From assembly GCA_002356515.1 (NCBI GenBank), contig AP017605.1:7425020-7489019 (forward strand): a stretch of DNA of 64,000 nucleotides. Reading direction: 5' to 3'. The notes under the pieces are model-generated. The model searched no databases, was not told where the DNA came from, and worked only from the letters and a program-made list of their open reading frames with translations. This document shows, piece by piece, positions 17,262-24,906 of the stretch (the stretch's first letter is position 1; each line of letters begins with the position of its first letter). The position numbers and the translations under genes were made by a program. The stretch is from Mesorhizobium loti (lineage in GTDB: Bacteria > Pseudomonadota > Alphaproteobacteria > Rhizobiales > Rhizobiaceae).

Positions 17262-18434
17262 TCAGTCCTGAAGCGGCCCGTTCCATTCGATGTCGCGCGT
17301 CGACGCCTGCTGCAGGCTGATGTGCTGGCGCAGTGCCGTGCCGGCGATCTCGGCCAAAGCGCGCCATTGCGCTCGCTTCGGCGCGGGGTCGCCGGGCCAG
17401 TCGAGCAGTTCGTCGGCTGCGCGCATCGCCTGGCTGAAGCGCGCGATCCGCAGGAATCGTAAGGCCGCCGGCAATCCGTAGATCCACATCGCCAGCCGCA
17501 CTGTCTGCGGCGTGGAGACGTTCGGTTTCACTTCGCGGCCATCCTCAAGCATGGCCTCAGTGAAACGCCGGGGATCCCGGAAGAAGTGCAAGCCGCTCAC
17601 GGCACGCGGATTGCACTCCAAGGGCAGCACCCGGCCACCCTTTTCGCGCATCAGGTCGAAGGATATCTGGCCGGTCCAGCCGGTGCCGGCGACGAAGGTC
17701 TCGACGAAGCGCCGGGCGGCGGGGTCTTCTACCAACTCGAAGCAGATGCCGGCGCCCTTGCCGGCACGATAGAGCGAACGATAGAGCCCCAGCGCCTTGA
17801 GCTTGCCGTTCAGTGCCACCGCATAAGCGCTGATCTCATCGCCGGTGACAAAGCCTTGTGCTACCCACGGCATTGCCGTTGACGGGTCAATGGCATCGAG
17901 TTTTTCCGGTGATGGGCGCAGCAGAACATGGCTGGCAAAACGCGACCACACCGGCTTGAACACCAGTTCGCGCGATCGGCTGCGCACCGCCTGCAGATCC
18001 TCCTTGCTCTGCAGCAGCATTGTTTCCGGCATGGCGAGGCCGAGGCTTTCGGTCAGCTGCGTGAAGGCGTGTTTGTCATGCACCTGCGCCAGCAGCGCCA
18101 TGTCGGGCGCGAACAGTCGCGCAGGCATGGCGCGGTCGCGCCAGATCTGGCCCAGATAGAAGATCTCTTCGCAAGTCGGGATGACCAACTCGATACCTTC
18201 GCTACGGACCAGCGCCTCCACGGCTTCGCCATAGGCACGCCCGGCAAATCGCGGCGGCGGCAAGCGGTGATAGAGCGCACATGCGTTGCTCGCCGCGGCG
18301 ATAGGGCGGGCCGGGCTGTCGGCCAGGATAACCCGCCGCCCGGCGTCGTGAAGCAGGCGCGCCAGATGCAGCGCCACCGGTGCTCGGGCTCCGGTGATCA
18401 GCACCGTGCTATTCGCCATGGGATATCGGCTCAC
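17262..18434 (-). CDS. ATP-grasp family enzyme
   Basis: 390 residues (GTG at 18434; an ATG at 18419 giving MANSTVLITG is equally possible). An N-terminal Rossmann-like domain (VLITGARAPVALHLARLL) precedes an ATP-grasp fold, with ELVFKPVWSRFASHV as the ATP-lysine strand and FDLMREKGGRVLPLECNPRAVSG as the magnesium-binding Glu/Asn segment. Such enzymes form amide or thioester bonds through acyl phosphate. It is convergent with the six-gene operon, 69 bases away, and is probably part of the same pathway. It has no carbamoyl-phosphate synthase partner domain. Confidence 0.75.
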   Translation of the reverse strand: MSRYPMANSTVLITGARAPVALHLARLLHDAGRRVILADSPARPIAAASNACALYHRLPPPRFAGRAYGEAVEALVRSEGIELVIPTCEEIFYLGQIWRDRAMPARLFAPDMALLAQVHDKHAFTQLTESLGLAMPETMLLQSKEDLQAVRSRSRELVFKPVWSRFASHVLLRPSPEKLDAIDPSTAMPWVAQGFVTGDEISAYAVALNGKLKALGLYRSLYRAGKGAGICFELVEDPAARRFVETFVAGTGWTGQISFDLMREKGGRVLPLECNPRAVSGLHFFRDPRRFTEAMLEDGREVKPNVSTPQTVRLAMWIYGLPAALRFLRIARFSQAMRAADELLDWPGDPAPKRAQWRALAEIAGTALRQHISLQQASTRDIEWNGPLQD

Positions 18435-18586
18435 GCGCCATTCGAAATCGTTTCGGCGCGAGCGTTGCGCGAAATCCCAGGCGTTGGCAATGCCTATGCG
18501 ACAGTCAATCTGGCCGGTGCAAAATGACCAAACCTGGAAGATCGCGAAGTCGCCATTGGTGCTGACGGCATGCGGTGCTTTGATTA

Positions 18587-18615
18587 GGCATGACCCGCCG
18601 TCGACGGGTCATGCC
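18587..18615 (-). terminator. Hairpin downstream of the CMD-domain gene
   Basis: GGCATGACCCG (18587-18597) and CGGGTCATGCC (18605-18615) are perfect 11-base arms around a seven-base loop. It follows the stop of the minus-strand gene at 18643. No T run follows, so intrinsic termination is only probable. Confidence 0.45.
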
Positions 18616-18642
18616 GATGGCCAGAGGGAGCCATACCAGGCA

Positions 18643-19113
18643 TCACTGACCGCCCATTTCCTTCTTGAATGTGTCGAAATCGACCTGCATGCCGTTGAAG
18701 ATGGTGCTCCAGTGGCGGGTCAGCGCGGCCATCGCCACGGCTTCCTGGATTTCCTCGTCGGTGGCGCCGGCGCGCTTGGCGTCCTGCGTGTCCGACCAGA
18801 TGCAGTAATTGCACGGAATCTGTGCCGCCACCGCCAGCGAGATCAGCGACTTGACCTTTGGCGGCAGCGCCGTCTTGTCGCTGAGTTCGATGGCCTTGAC
18901 CTCGGCCCAGGCACCGGGCAGACCGGCCTTGGGAAACTGCTTCACAAAGCTCGGCACGCCGCCCATGGTCGACTGGATGTCCTTGAGGGTTGCATCATAG
19001 TCGTCGGCATGGACAGGTGCCGCGGCCAGCGTCAGCGCGCAGCCGGCAGCAGCGAGCAGGCAGGTCTGGCGTATGGAAGAAGGCACGGATGAAAGAATGC
19101 GATAGGCAGACAT
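18643..19113 (-). CDS. Exported carboxymuconolactone decarboxylase (AhpD-like) domain protein
   Basis: 156 residues. An N-terminal signal peptide ends near VHADD, followed by a CMD helical domain with the redox pair Cys101 and Cys104 in IPCNYCIW and the downstream GATDEEIQEAVAMAAL helix. The CxxC with a nearby His-containing helix is typical of AhpD-like peroxidase partners. A periplasmic location is unusual for the family but is supported by the signal. It is divergent from a TetR gene with two matching operators between them, so it is very likely repressed by it. Confidence 0.8.
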   Translation of the reverse strand: MSAYRILSSVPSSIRQTCLLAAAGCALTLAAAPVHADDYDATLKDIQSTMGGVPSFVKQFPKAGLPGAWAEVKAIELSDKTALPPKVKSLISLAVAAQIPCNYCIWSDTQDAKRAGATDEEIQEAVAMAALTRHWSTIFNGMQVDFDTFKKEMGGQ

Positions 19114-19138
19114 GACATTCTCCTCTGGTCTTTGTTAG

Positions 19139-19153
19139 CCTTACGATGTAAGG
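19139..19153. promoter_or_regulatory. TetR operator 1
   Basis: CCTTACGATGTAAGG is a perfect 6-3-6 palindrome 26 bases upstream of the CMD gene start. It shares its CTTAC-N3-GTAAG core with the site at 19171-19183. Confidence 0.7.
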
Positions 19154-19170
19154 TGATGTGGAAAATGAAC

Positions 19171-19183
19171 CTTACAGCGTAAG
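19171..19183. promoter_or_regulatory. TetR operator 2
   Basis: CTTACAGCGTAAG has the same half-sites as operator 1, with centres 31 bases apart (about three helical turns), and lies 15 bases before the TetR start. The pair fits a self-regulated divergent control region. Confidence 0.7.
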
Positions 19184-19198
19184 TTGTCAAGCGGCGCC

Positions 19199-19858
19199 AT
19201 GGACTCACCGATCAAGAAAAAGCGAGCACGCGGGCGACTGTCGCGCGAAATGATCGAGGACGCCGCTTTCGAGGTGATCGAGCGGGAGGGGTTCGCCGGC
19301 TTTTCCACGCGCAAGCTGGCGGCCGAGCTCGGTTGCGAGGCGATGAGCATCTACCACCACTTTCCGTCCATGGCGCATCTGTTCGAGGCGATGGTCGACA
19401 GGCTGGTCAGCCAGCTGAAGATGCCGGATCCCGACCTGCCTTGGCGTCAACGGATGCGCATCGCGGTGCTGGACTATCGCCGGATCGGTCGGGAGCATCC
19501 AGCCTTCGCGACGTATTTCCTCACCTACCGGATGAACTCCCCCACCTGCCTTGCCTACATCGACAACATTGTCGGCCTGTTCAATGATGGCGGTTTCAGT
19601 CCAGAGATGGCAGCAAGGCTGTTTCGCGCGGTCGGCTATTATCTGGGCGGAGCACTGCTCGACGAGACCGCAGGCTATACCAAAGGCCCGTCGGCGGTCA
19701 CAACCGTCAGCGACGAGCAACTGGCGCGTGATTTTCCCAACATCGCCGCCGCCGGCCGCTACTTCGGCAAGGCGGAATTCGACACAACCTTCGATCTTGG
19801 CCTCAAAATGCTGCTGGACGAGATGGAACGCATCCGCGACGGTGCGAATGCAGAATAA
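19199..19858 (+). CDS. TetR/AcrR-family repressor
   Basis: 219 residues from the ATG at 19199 (a TTG at 19184 lies inside the operator and is unlikely). The N-terminal helix-turn-helix reads GFAGFSTRKLAAELG then MSIYHHFPS, the standard TetR recognition region. The C-terminal two thirds form the variable ligand domain. The basic leader KKKRARGR is common in this class. Position and palindromes point to control of itself and the CMD-domain gene. The effector is unknown. Confidence 0.88.
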   Translation: MDSPIKKKRARGRLSREMIEDAAFEVIEREGFAGFSTRKLAAELGCEAMSIYHHFPSMAHLFEAMVDRLVSQLKMPDPDLPWRQRMRIAVLDYRRIGREHPAFATYFLTYRMNSPTCLAYIDNIVGLFNDGGFSPEMAARLFRAVGYYLGGALLDETAGYTKGPSAVTTVSDEQLARDFPNIAAAGRYFGKAEFDTTFDLGLKMLLDEMERIRDGANAE

Positions 19859-19877
19859 TTGCAAGGCATGCCTCTGA

Positions 19878-20489
19878 ATGCGCTTTCTGTTTGTCCTGAT
19901 CCTGCTGGCCGGCACCGGCATCGGCCTCCTCTACCCATGGGCGATGACCAATTTTTCCGGCCGCGAGATCGGCATCTGGCGGGTCTATGAGCAAGGCCGC
20001 TTCAAGCCGCTGACCGTATCGCTCTCCGACCGCGATGCGCCGGTGCGGGTGTTGGTCGATCTGACTGCGCGGGCCGAACGCATCGTTTCGCAGCAGCGCA
20101 CGGTGCTGACGCTGACCGCCACCAGCAACGGCCGCACGGCGCTTGCCTCGACGTTGCAGTTCAACCATTCGGACAATCCGCGCCAAGCCAGTCCGCAACT
20201 GCCCGACAAGATCTTTCGCGACGAGGCTGGTGTGATCGCGACCGTCAGTCCCGGTCCCTATACCTTCACTGTCGGTCCGGGCGATGCGGAGGACATTCCG
20301 ATACGCGCGGTCGACCTTGTCTTGCGCTCTGGTGTCGGCGAAACCGACCGGCGTGCGCGGCCGGTCGGCTTCTCGCTGATGGCGGTCGGCTTGATCGGCT
20401 TCCTGCTGTCCTTGCGTTCCGGTGGCGGCCGACCGGACAATCCGAACTCGCAGCCACCGCCGCCGCGCTGGGGCAGGGGACCTAAGTGA
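19878..20489 (+). CDS. Membrane-anchored protein of unknown function
   Basis: 203 residues with an N-terminal membrane helix (about 1-20) and a second one near the C-terminus (VGFSLMAVGLIGFLLSL). The middle domain is beta-rich (RVLVDLTARAERI, TLTATSNGRT, YTFTVGPGDAE) and likely periplasmic. A proline-rich tail of about 20 residues follows. I recognise no family. The gene overlaps rlmJ by four bases, so the two are probably co-translated, though no functional link is evident. Confidence 0.65.
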   Translation: MRFLFVLILLAGTGIGLLYPWAMTNFSGREIGIWRVYEQGRFKPLTVSLSDRDAPVRVLVDLTARAERIVSQQRTVLTLTATSNGRTALASTLQFNHSDNPRQASPQLPDKIFRDEAGVIATVSPGPYTFTVGPGDAEDIPIRAVDLVLRSGVGETDRRARPVGFSLMAVGLIGFLLSLRSGGGRPDNPNSQPPPPRWGRGPK

Positions 20490-21334
20490 ACTACCGCCAC
20501 GCCTATCACGCCGGAAATTTCGCCGATGTCGTCAAGCATGTCGTGCTGACGCGGCTGCTCGACTATCTCAAACAGAAGGACAAGGCGTTTCGCGTCGTCG
20601 ACACCCATGCCGGCATTGGCCGCTACGATCTGTCGTCGCTCGAGGCGCAGAAGACCGGCGAATGGCAGGGCGGCATCGGCAGGCTGATCGACGCCTCGTT
20701 CGACGCCAAGGTGGGTGCACTGTTGGCGCCCTATCTGGAGGCGGTGCGGTCGCTCAATCGCGATGGCGGCGTGAAAAAATATCCAGGCTCGCCGCTGCTC
20801 GCACGCCACCTCCTGCGCAAGCAGGACAGGTTGTCGGCGATCGAACTGCATCCGAAAGACGCCGCGAAGCTCAAGGCGGAATTCGCCGGCGACTTCCAGG
20901 TGCGAGTCATGGAACTCGATGGCTGGCTGGCGCTCGGCGCGCATCTGCCGCCGAAGGAGAAGCGCGGCCTGGTGCTCATTGATCCGCCCTTCGAGGAGGA
21001 GGGCGAGTTCGATCGCCTCGTCGACGGGCTCATAAGGGCACACAAGCGCTGGCCCGGCGGCATCTATGCGCTGTGGTATCCGATCAAGGACCGCAAGGCG
21101 GTGATCGCCTTCAGGAAAGCGCTGAAACAATCCGGCATCCCGAAAATCCTCGACATAGAATTCGAGATCAGGCCGGCCTCTTCTGAGCCAAGCCTCGATG
21201 GCAGCGGCATGGTGGTGGTCAACCCGCCCTTCACATTGGAAGGCGAATTGCGAACCGTGCTGCCGGCCCTGCACAAATTGCTCGCGGTGGAAAAGCCGGC
21301 GCACTGGTCGCTGGAATGGCTGGCCGGAGAGTAG
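20486..21334 (+). CDS. rlmJ: 23S rRNA (adenine-N6)-methyltransferase RlmJ
   Basis: 282 residues from a GTG within the previous stop. The opening NYRHAYHAGNFADVVKH is the RlmJ signature. VVDTHAGIGRYDL serves as the SAM-binding loop and VLIDPPFEEEGEF carries the DPPF motif that positions the target adenine. RlmJ methylates A2030 of 23S rRNA (E. coli numbering). Length fits the family. Confidence 0.93.
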   Translation: MNYRHAYHAGNFADVVKHVVLTRLLDYLKQKDKAFRVVDTHAGIGRYDLSSLEAQKTGEWQGGIGRLIDASFDAKVGALLAPYLEAVRSLNRDGGVKKYPGSPLLARHLLRKQDRLSAIELHPKDAAKLKAEFAGDFQVRVMELDGWLALGAHLPPKEKRGLVLIDPPFEEEGEFDRLVDGLIRAHKRWPGGIYALWYPIKDRKAVIAFRKALKQSGIPKILDIEFEIRPASSEPSLDGSGMVVVNPPFTLEGELRTVLPALHKLLAVEKPAHWSLEWLAGE

Positions 21335-21365
21335 GCGGGCATGGCTTCGGCTGCCTCGGCCGATT

Positions 21366-22133
21366 CTATACTCCGGTGGCAGCCAGCGCGGCCGGCGTGA
21401 TGCCGGAGAGCCGCCTGCTCTCGCGTATCAGATGGGCCTGGTCCGCATAGCCGGCCTCGATCGCTAAGACCGCGGTCGAGGTATCGCCGGATGCCTGCCG
21501 CAGGCGCCTGAAGCGGTGGAAGCGCAGGATCCGGTCAAGCGTCTTCGGGCCATAGCCGAAACTTTCCTCGAAACGCCGCCGCAGCGTTCGTTCGCTCATA
21601 TGCAGGGAGCGCAAGAGGAAAGGCACCAGCGGCTTGTCGGCTGGCAGACCCCGGTCGATCACGTCAAAGGCAAAGCCCATGGCCGCATCGGGCGCACGGT
21701 GGTCTTGCGTGTGTGCCCCGATTGCCTCCTCCAATTGTCCCACCAGCTTGGCGAGATCGGGCGTTGCCTGGATGCGGCCTGACAGATGGCACGCGCTCGC
21801 ACCCCAGAGTTCACTGAGGTCAAGACGTTCGCCGACGATCCGGTTGGCCGGCACGCCCAGCCAACCCGCTGCCGCCCCTGGCCGGAATCTGAATCCGACA
21901 ATCGTCGCTCCTGATGGCAGTGTCTCGATCTGCGGCTCCCGGTCCGGTCCCGCGATCCGGAACCGGCCGTCGATCCACTGCAGGTCGATCGTCGCATCCG
22001 GCGTTATCACGACAGGCGGAGCGTCCCGGTCCTGCATGCGGTGGACCCAGACGGACGTGAAAGCTGCAGCCAGCCGCCTGTCTGCGGAGCGTTCCTGGAA
22101 AAAGCCGGTGGTCTGCACCAGTACAGCTTCCAT
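21366..22133 (-). CDS. AraC-family transcriptional regulator
   Basis: 255 residues. An N-terminal sensor domain with an ITPDATIDLQW segment (the pattern seen in DUF6597-type sensors) precedes a C-terminal double helix-turn-helix. In that part MSERTLRRRFEESFGYGPKTL and AIEAGYADQAHLIRESRRLSG are diagnostic of AraC DNA-binding domains. It is divergent from a VOC-family gene, an arrangement often seen with this regulator type, so it probably controls that gene. Confidence 0.87.
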   Translation of the reverse strand: MEAVLVQTTGFFQERSADRRLAAAFTSVWVHRMQDRDAPPVVITPDATIDLQWIDGRFRIAGPDREPQIETLPSGATIVGFRFRPGAAAGWLGVPANRIVGERLDLSELWGASACHLSGRIQATPDLAKLVGQLEEAIGAHTQDHRAPDAAMGFAFDVIDRGLPADKPLVPFLLRSLHMSERTLRRRFEESFGYGPKTLDRILRFHRFRRLRQASGDTSTAVLAIEAGYADQAHLIRESRRLSGITPAALAATGV

Positions 22134-22341
22134 CCCTTCAGCCTTCGTCAGTCTGCCCGGACCTGGGTCTTCTCATCTGCTCGCCATTTGGGTCCGCTGC
22201 CTCGGCCGTTTTGGCCGAAATCTTCAATGCGGGCCGCTCCCGCCATGGCAAACCACACCAAGCCTTTTCGGTGCCACCGGCGACCACATCGGCGTCGAGG
22301 CGATACGGTGCAAGTTCCGAATATAGAAAGGAGAAATCAAA

Positions 22342-22764
22342 ATGAAAGCTCGCATCAGTGTCATCACGCTTGGTGTCGACAATCTGGAAGCATCGCTCGA
22401 ATTCTACCGAGACGGACTGGGGTTTCCGACCGAAGGCATCATCGGCAAAGAGTTCGAGCACGGTGCCGTCGCCTTCTTCGATCTGCAGAATGGCTTGAAG
22501 TTCGCGATCTTCGAACGCTCCAACATTGCCGTGGACGCCGGCATCGCCCAGACCGGCCGTAGCCCGACCGAGTTCACCATCGGCCACAATGTCACGAGCG
22601 AGGCCGAGGTCGATGCCGTGATGGCGCAGGCTATTGGCGCTGGCGCGCGCCTCGTCAAGCCGGCGCAGAACACGTTCTGGGGTGGCTATGCCGGTTACTT
22701 CCAGGATCCGGACGACCATCTCTGGGAAGTCGTCTTCAACCCTGCCTTTCTTCCCGAGGACTGA
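22342..22764 (+). CDS. VOC-family (glyoxalase/bleomycin-resistance-like) protein
   Basis: 140 residues with AAAGGAG shortly before the ATG. Two beta-alpha-beta-beta-beta modules are visible: an N-terminal VDNLEASLEFYRDGLGF and a C-terminal AGYFQDPDDHLWEVVFNP, the latter ending in the usual Glu metal ligand. Members bind a divalent metal and act on small molecules or sequester drugs. The specific reaction cannot be assigned. It is divergent from the AraC regulator. Confidence 0.85.
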   Translation: MKARISVITLGVDNLEASLEFYRDGLGFPTEGIIGKEFEHGAVAFFDLQNGLKFAIFERSNIAVDAGIAQTGRSPTEFTIGHNVTSEAEVDAVMAQAIGAGARLVKPAQNTFWGGYAGYFQDPDDHLWEVVFNPAFLPED

Positions 22765-22901
22765 TACTGGAGAGGAACGCGTAGCCGCTAGGTACGTTGG
22801 TAGACGCTCCAGATCGTTTCTGGAAACCATTGTTTCCGCAACCGCTTGACCGGCGCCAAGCGAATCCGCACAGTGCGCGCAATCGACCTTGAGAGGCTGC
22901 C

Positions 22902-23354
22902 ATGACTCGCTTCGCCAAATCCGCACTTGCCGCCCTGATTTCGCTCTGCACCCCGCTTGCCGCGCCTCTCGGTATCACCCAAGCGGCGCACGCGGCCGAC
23001 CTTGGCGTCTATTCCGACGACGATGGCGGCGTCTGCGGCCAACCCTGGGTGCTGAGCAAGATCACCAGCCGCTTCTCCTACCAGGTGCATCACGTGCCGC
23101 ATCTGCCGGATGTGCAGATCACCGATTTCCAGCGCATCCACCAGCATCGCTATCTGCCGGCCAACGACACCTGGCCGATCGGCCGTCGCTATTGCGGCGC
23201 CACCGTCAGTCTCTCCGATGGCCGCGCCCGCACCATCTGGTACCTGATCGAGGAAGGCCAGGGCTTTGCCTCGATCGGCGACAATGTCGAATTCTGCGTC
23301 TCGGGCTTTGATCGCTGGATGGTCTACAACGGCCGCTGCCGCGTTCTCCGCTAG
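22902..23354 (+). CDS. Conserved exported protein of unknown function
   Basis: 150 residues with a typical signal peptide ending near AAHAAD, and GAGAGG upstream of the ATG. The mature part has four cysteines (VCGQ, RYCGAT, EFCVSG, GRCRV) that may form two disulfides. It is rich in His and Trp, with a WYLIEEGQGFASIGDNVEFC stretch. The pattern matches small periplasmic proteins that I recall as common in rhizobia but without assigned function. A strong terminator follows, so it is probably a single-gene unit. Confidence 0.65.
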   Translation: MTRFAKSALAALISLCTPLAAPLGITQAAHAADLGVYSDDDGGVCGQPWVLSKITSRFSYQVHHVPHLPDVQITDFQRIHQHRYLPANDTWPIGRRYCGATVSLSDGRARTIWYLIEEGQGFASIGDNVEFCVSGFDRWMVYNGRCRVLR

Positions 23355-23385
23355 ACGCAGCCTTCCAATTTTCGATTTCCTTTAG

Positions 23386-23417
23386 CGCCTGCGGCTCGAC
23401 CGGCCGCAGGCGTTTTT
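23386..23417 (+). terminator. Intrinsic terminator
   Basis: CGCCTGCGGC (23386-23395) pairs with GCCGCAGGCG (23403-23412) around a seven-base loop, followed at once by five T. It ends the exported-protein transcript. Confidence 0.88.
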
Positions 23418-23445
23418 CATGTCGTGTTGACAGAAGGCGAGATCC

Positions 23446-23476
23446 GTCTCATAGGTATGAGACAGACCTGTCTCAT
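23446..23476. promoter_or_regulatory. TetR operator region with two overlapping palindromes
   Basis: GTCTCATAGGTATGAGAC (23446-23463) is a palindrome with seven- to eight-base arms, and ATGAGACAGACCTGTCTCAT (23457-23476) overlaps it and is also nearly perfect. Together they place three TCTCAT/ATGAGA half-sites just upstream of the TetR gene, consistent with autorepression. Confidence 0.68.
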
Positions 23477-23491
23477 CACTTGGCGCTCACC

Positions 23492-24073
23492 ATGACACCG
23501 TCACCCCTTTCTGACAAACGCCAGCATGTCGTCGAAACCGCCTATGCGCTGTTCAAGCGCGCCGGCTTCCATGCCACCGGCATTGACCGGATCATCGCCG
23601 AGGCCGATGTGGCCAAGATGACGATGTATCGGCATTTCCCCAGCAAGGACGAGCTGATCGTCGCGGTGCTCGACTATCGCGCCAGGCGTTTTGACGACCA
23701 GCTCGACCAGCTTGCCCGCAAGAGCATCACGCCGGAGCAGAAAATCGCCAGGATATTCGACTGGCATGGCCGCTGGTTTCGCAGCCCGGATTTCCATGGC
23801 TGTCTGTTCGCCCATGCGCTGGCCGAGTTCGGTGACCCCGAGCATCCGGTGTTCGAGGCTGTCGCCAGGCAGAAGAATGGCTTGAGGCAGCGCATGCAGT
23901 CGATCCTTATGGAAGTGATGCCGCGCGGTAGGGCCGAGAACGTGGCGGCGACGCTGTTGATGCTGATCGAAGGCGCGACCCTGATGGCGCAGATGGGGCA
24001 GGCGGAGACCGCCCTTCGTGAAGCCCGCAAGACCGCCCTGGACATCATCGCCGCCTCGCGCAGGCCTCAATGA
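23492..24073 (+). CDS. TetR-family regulator of an efflux operon
   Basis: 193 residues from the ATG at 23492. The N-terminal helix-turn-helix contains GFHATGIDRIIAEADVAKM and MYRHFPSKDELI. The C-terminal domain has DFHGCLFAHALAEFGD, a pattern seen in TetR regulators of drug or aldehyde responses. Its stop overlaps the EamA gene by four bases, so regulator and transporters are in one operon controlled by the palindromes upstream. Confidence 0.87.
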   Translation: MTPSPLSDKRQHVVETAYALFKRAGFHATGIDRIIAEADVAKMTMYRHFPSKDELIVAVLDYRARRFDDQLDQLARKSITPEQKIARIFDWHGRWFRSPDFHGCLFAHALAEFGDPEHPVFEAVARQKNGLRQRMQSILMEVMPRGRAENVAATLLMLIEGATLMAQMGQAETALREARKTALDIIAASRRPQ

Positions 24074-24906
24074 GCCCGCTGGTCATCAGCCTCGCGCTCT
24101 TCGCGGCGATCCTGCACGCAAGCTGGAATGCTTTCCTGCGAACCGGCGCCGACAGGTTGTGGACTGTCACCGTCATGAGCTTCTCCAGCACGGCGCTGGC
24201 CATTCCGCTGGCCATCTTCAACGGTTTTCCGGCCACATCGGCCTGGCTCTATGTCGGGCTCTCGGCGTGCCTGCAGGTCGGCTACAGCGTGTTCCTGGTG
24301 GCGGCCTACAGATATGGCGAGTTGGGGCAGGTCTATCCGATCGTTCGCGGCAGCGTGCCTCTGCTCGTCACCCTTGGCGGCTTCCTGCTCGCCGGCCAGC
24401 AGCTCACCGTTCTGGAGACCGTCGGCGTTGCTCTGGTCGGTGGCGGCATCATGGGTCTTTCGCTCGGACGCGGAAGAGCGGCCACGACATCGATCCTTTA
24501 TGCGCTGGCAACAGGAGCAATCATCGCCGCCTATGCGACGGTCGATGCGATCGGCGTTCGTGCGGCAGGCAATGTCGGCGCCTACACAGCCTGGGTTCTG
24601 CTGGCCTATGGCGTCTTGCTGCCGGCGACCTACGTCGCCTGCCGCGGCCGGCTCGCTGTCGACCCGCGGGCGCCGGAGACCTGGAAGGCACTGGGCGGCG
24701 GCCTGTTCGCGCTGCTGGCCTATGGCGCCGTGGTGGCGGCCTTCGCGCTCGGGCCTGCCGGTCCGATCACCGCGATCCGCGAGACCAGCGTCGTCTTCGC
24801 GGCCTTCATTGGACGGCTGTTTCTCGGCGAGACGCTGACGCCGCGACGGGTCGGCGCCTGCGCCGTCGTCGCGCTCGGCGCCATCTGTCTCGGCTATCAG
24901 TCGTGA
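24070..24906 (+). CDS. EamA/DMT-family transporter
   Basis: 278 residues with ten predicted membrane helices in two five-helix halves, the drug/metabolite transporter layout. AAILHASWNAFLRTG at the start, AAYRYGELGQVYPIVRG in the first half and GPITAIRETSVVFAAFIG in the second are typical. It likely exports a small metabolite or toxic compound. Overlaps both the TetR gene and the MFS gene by four bases. Confidence 0.85.
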   Translation: MSPLVISLALFAAILHASWNAFLRTGADRLWTVTVMSFSSTALAIPLAIFNGFPATSAWLYVGLSACLQVGYSVFLVAAYRYGELGQVYPIVRGSVPLLVTLGGFLLAGQQLTVLETVGVALVGGGIMGLSLGRGRAATTSILYALATGAIIAAYATVDAIGVRAAGNVGAYTAWVLLAYGVLLPATYVACRGRLAVDPRAPETWKALGGGLFALLAYGAVVAAFALGPAGPITAIRETSVVFAAFIGRLFLGETLTPRRVGACAVVALGAICLGYQS

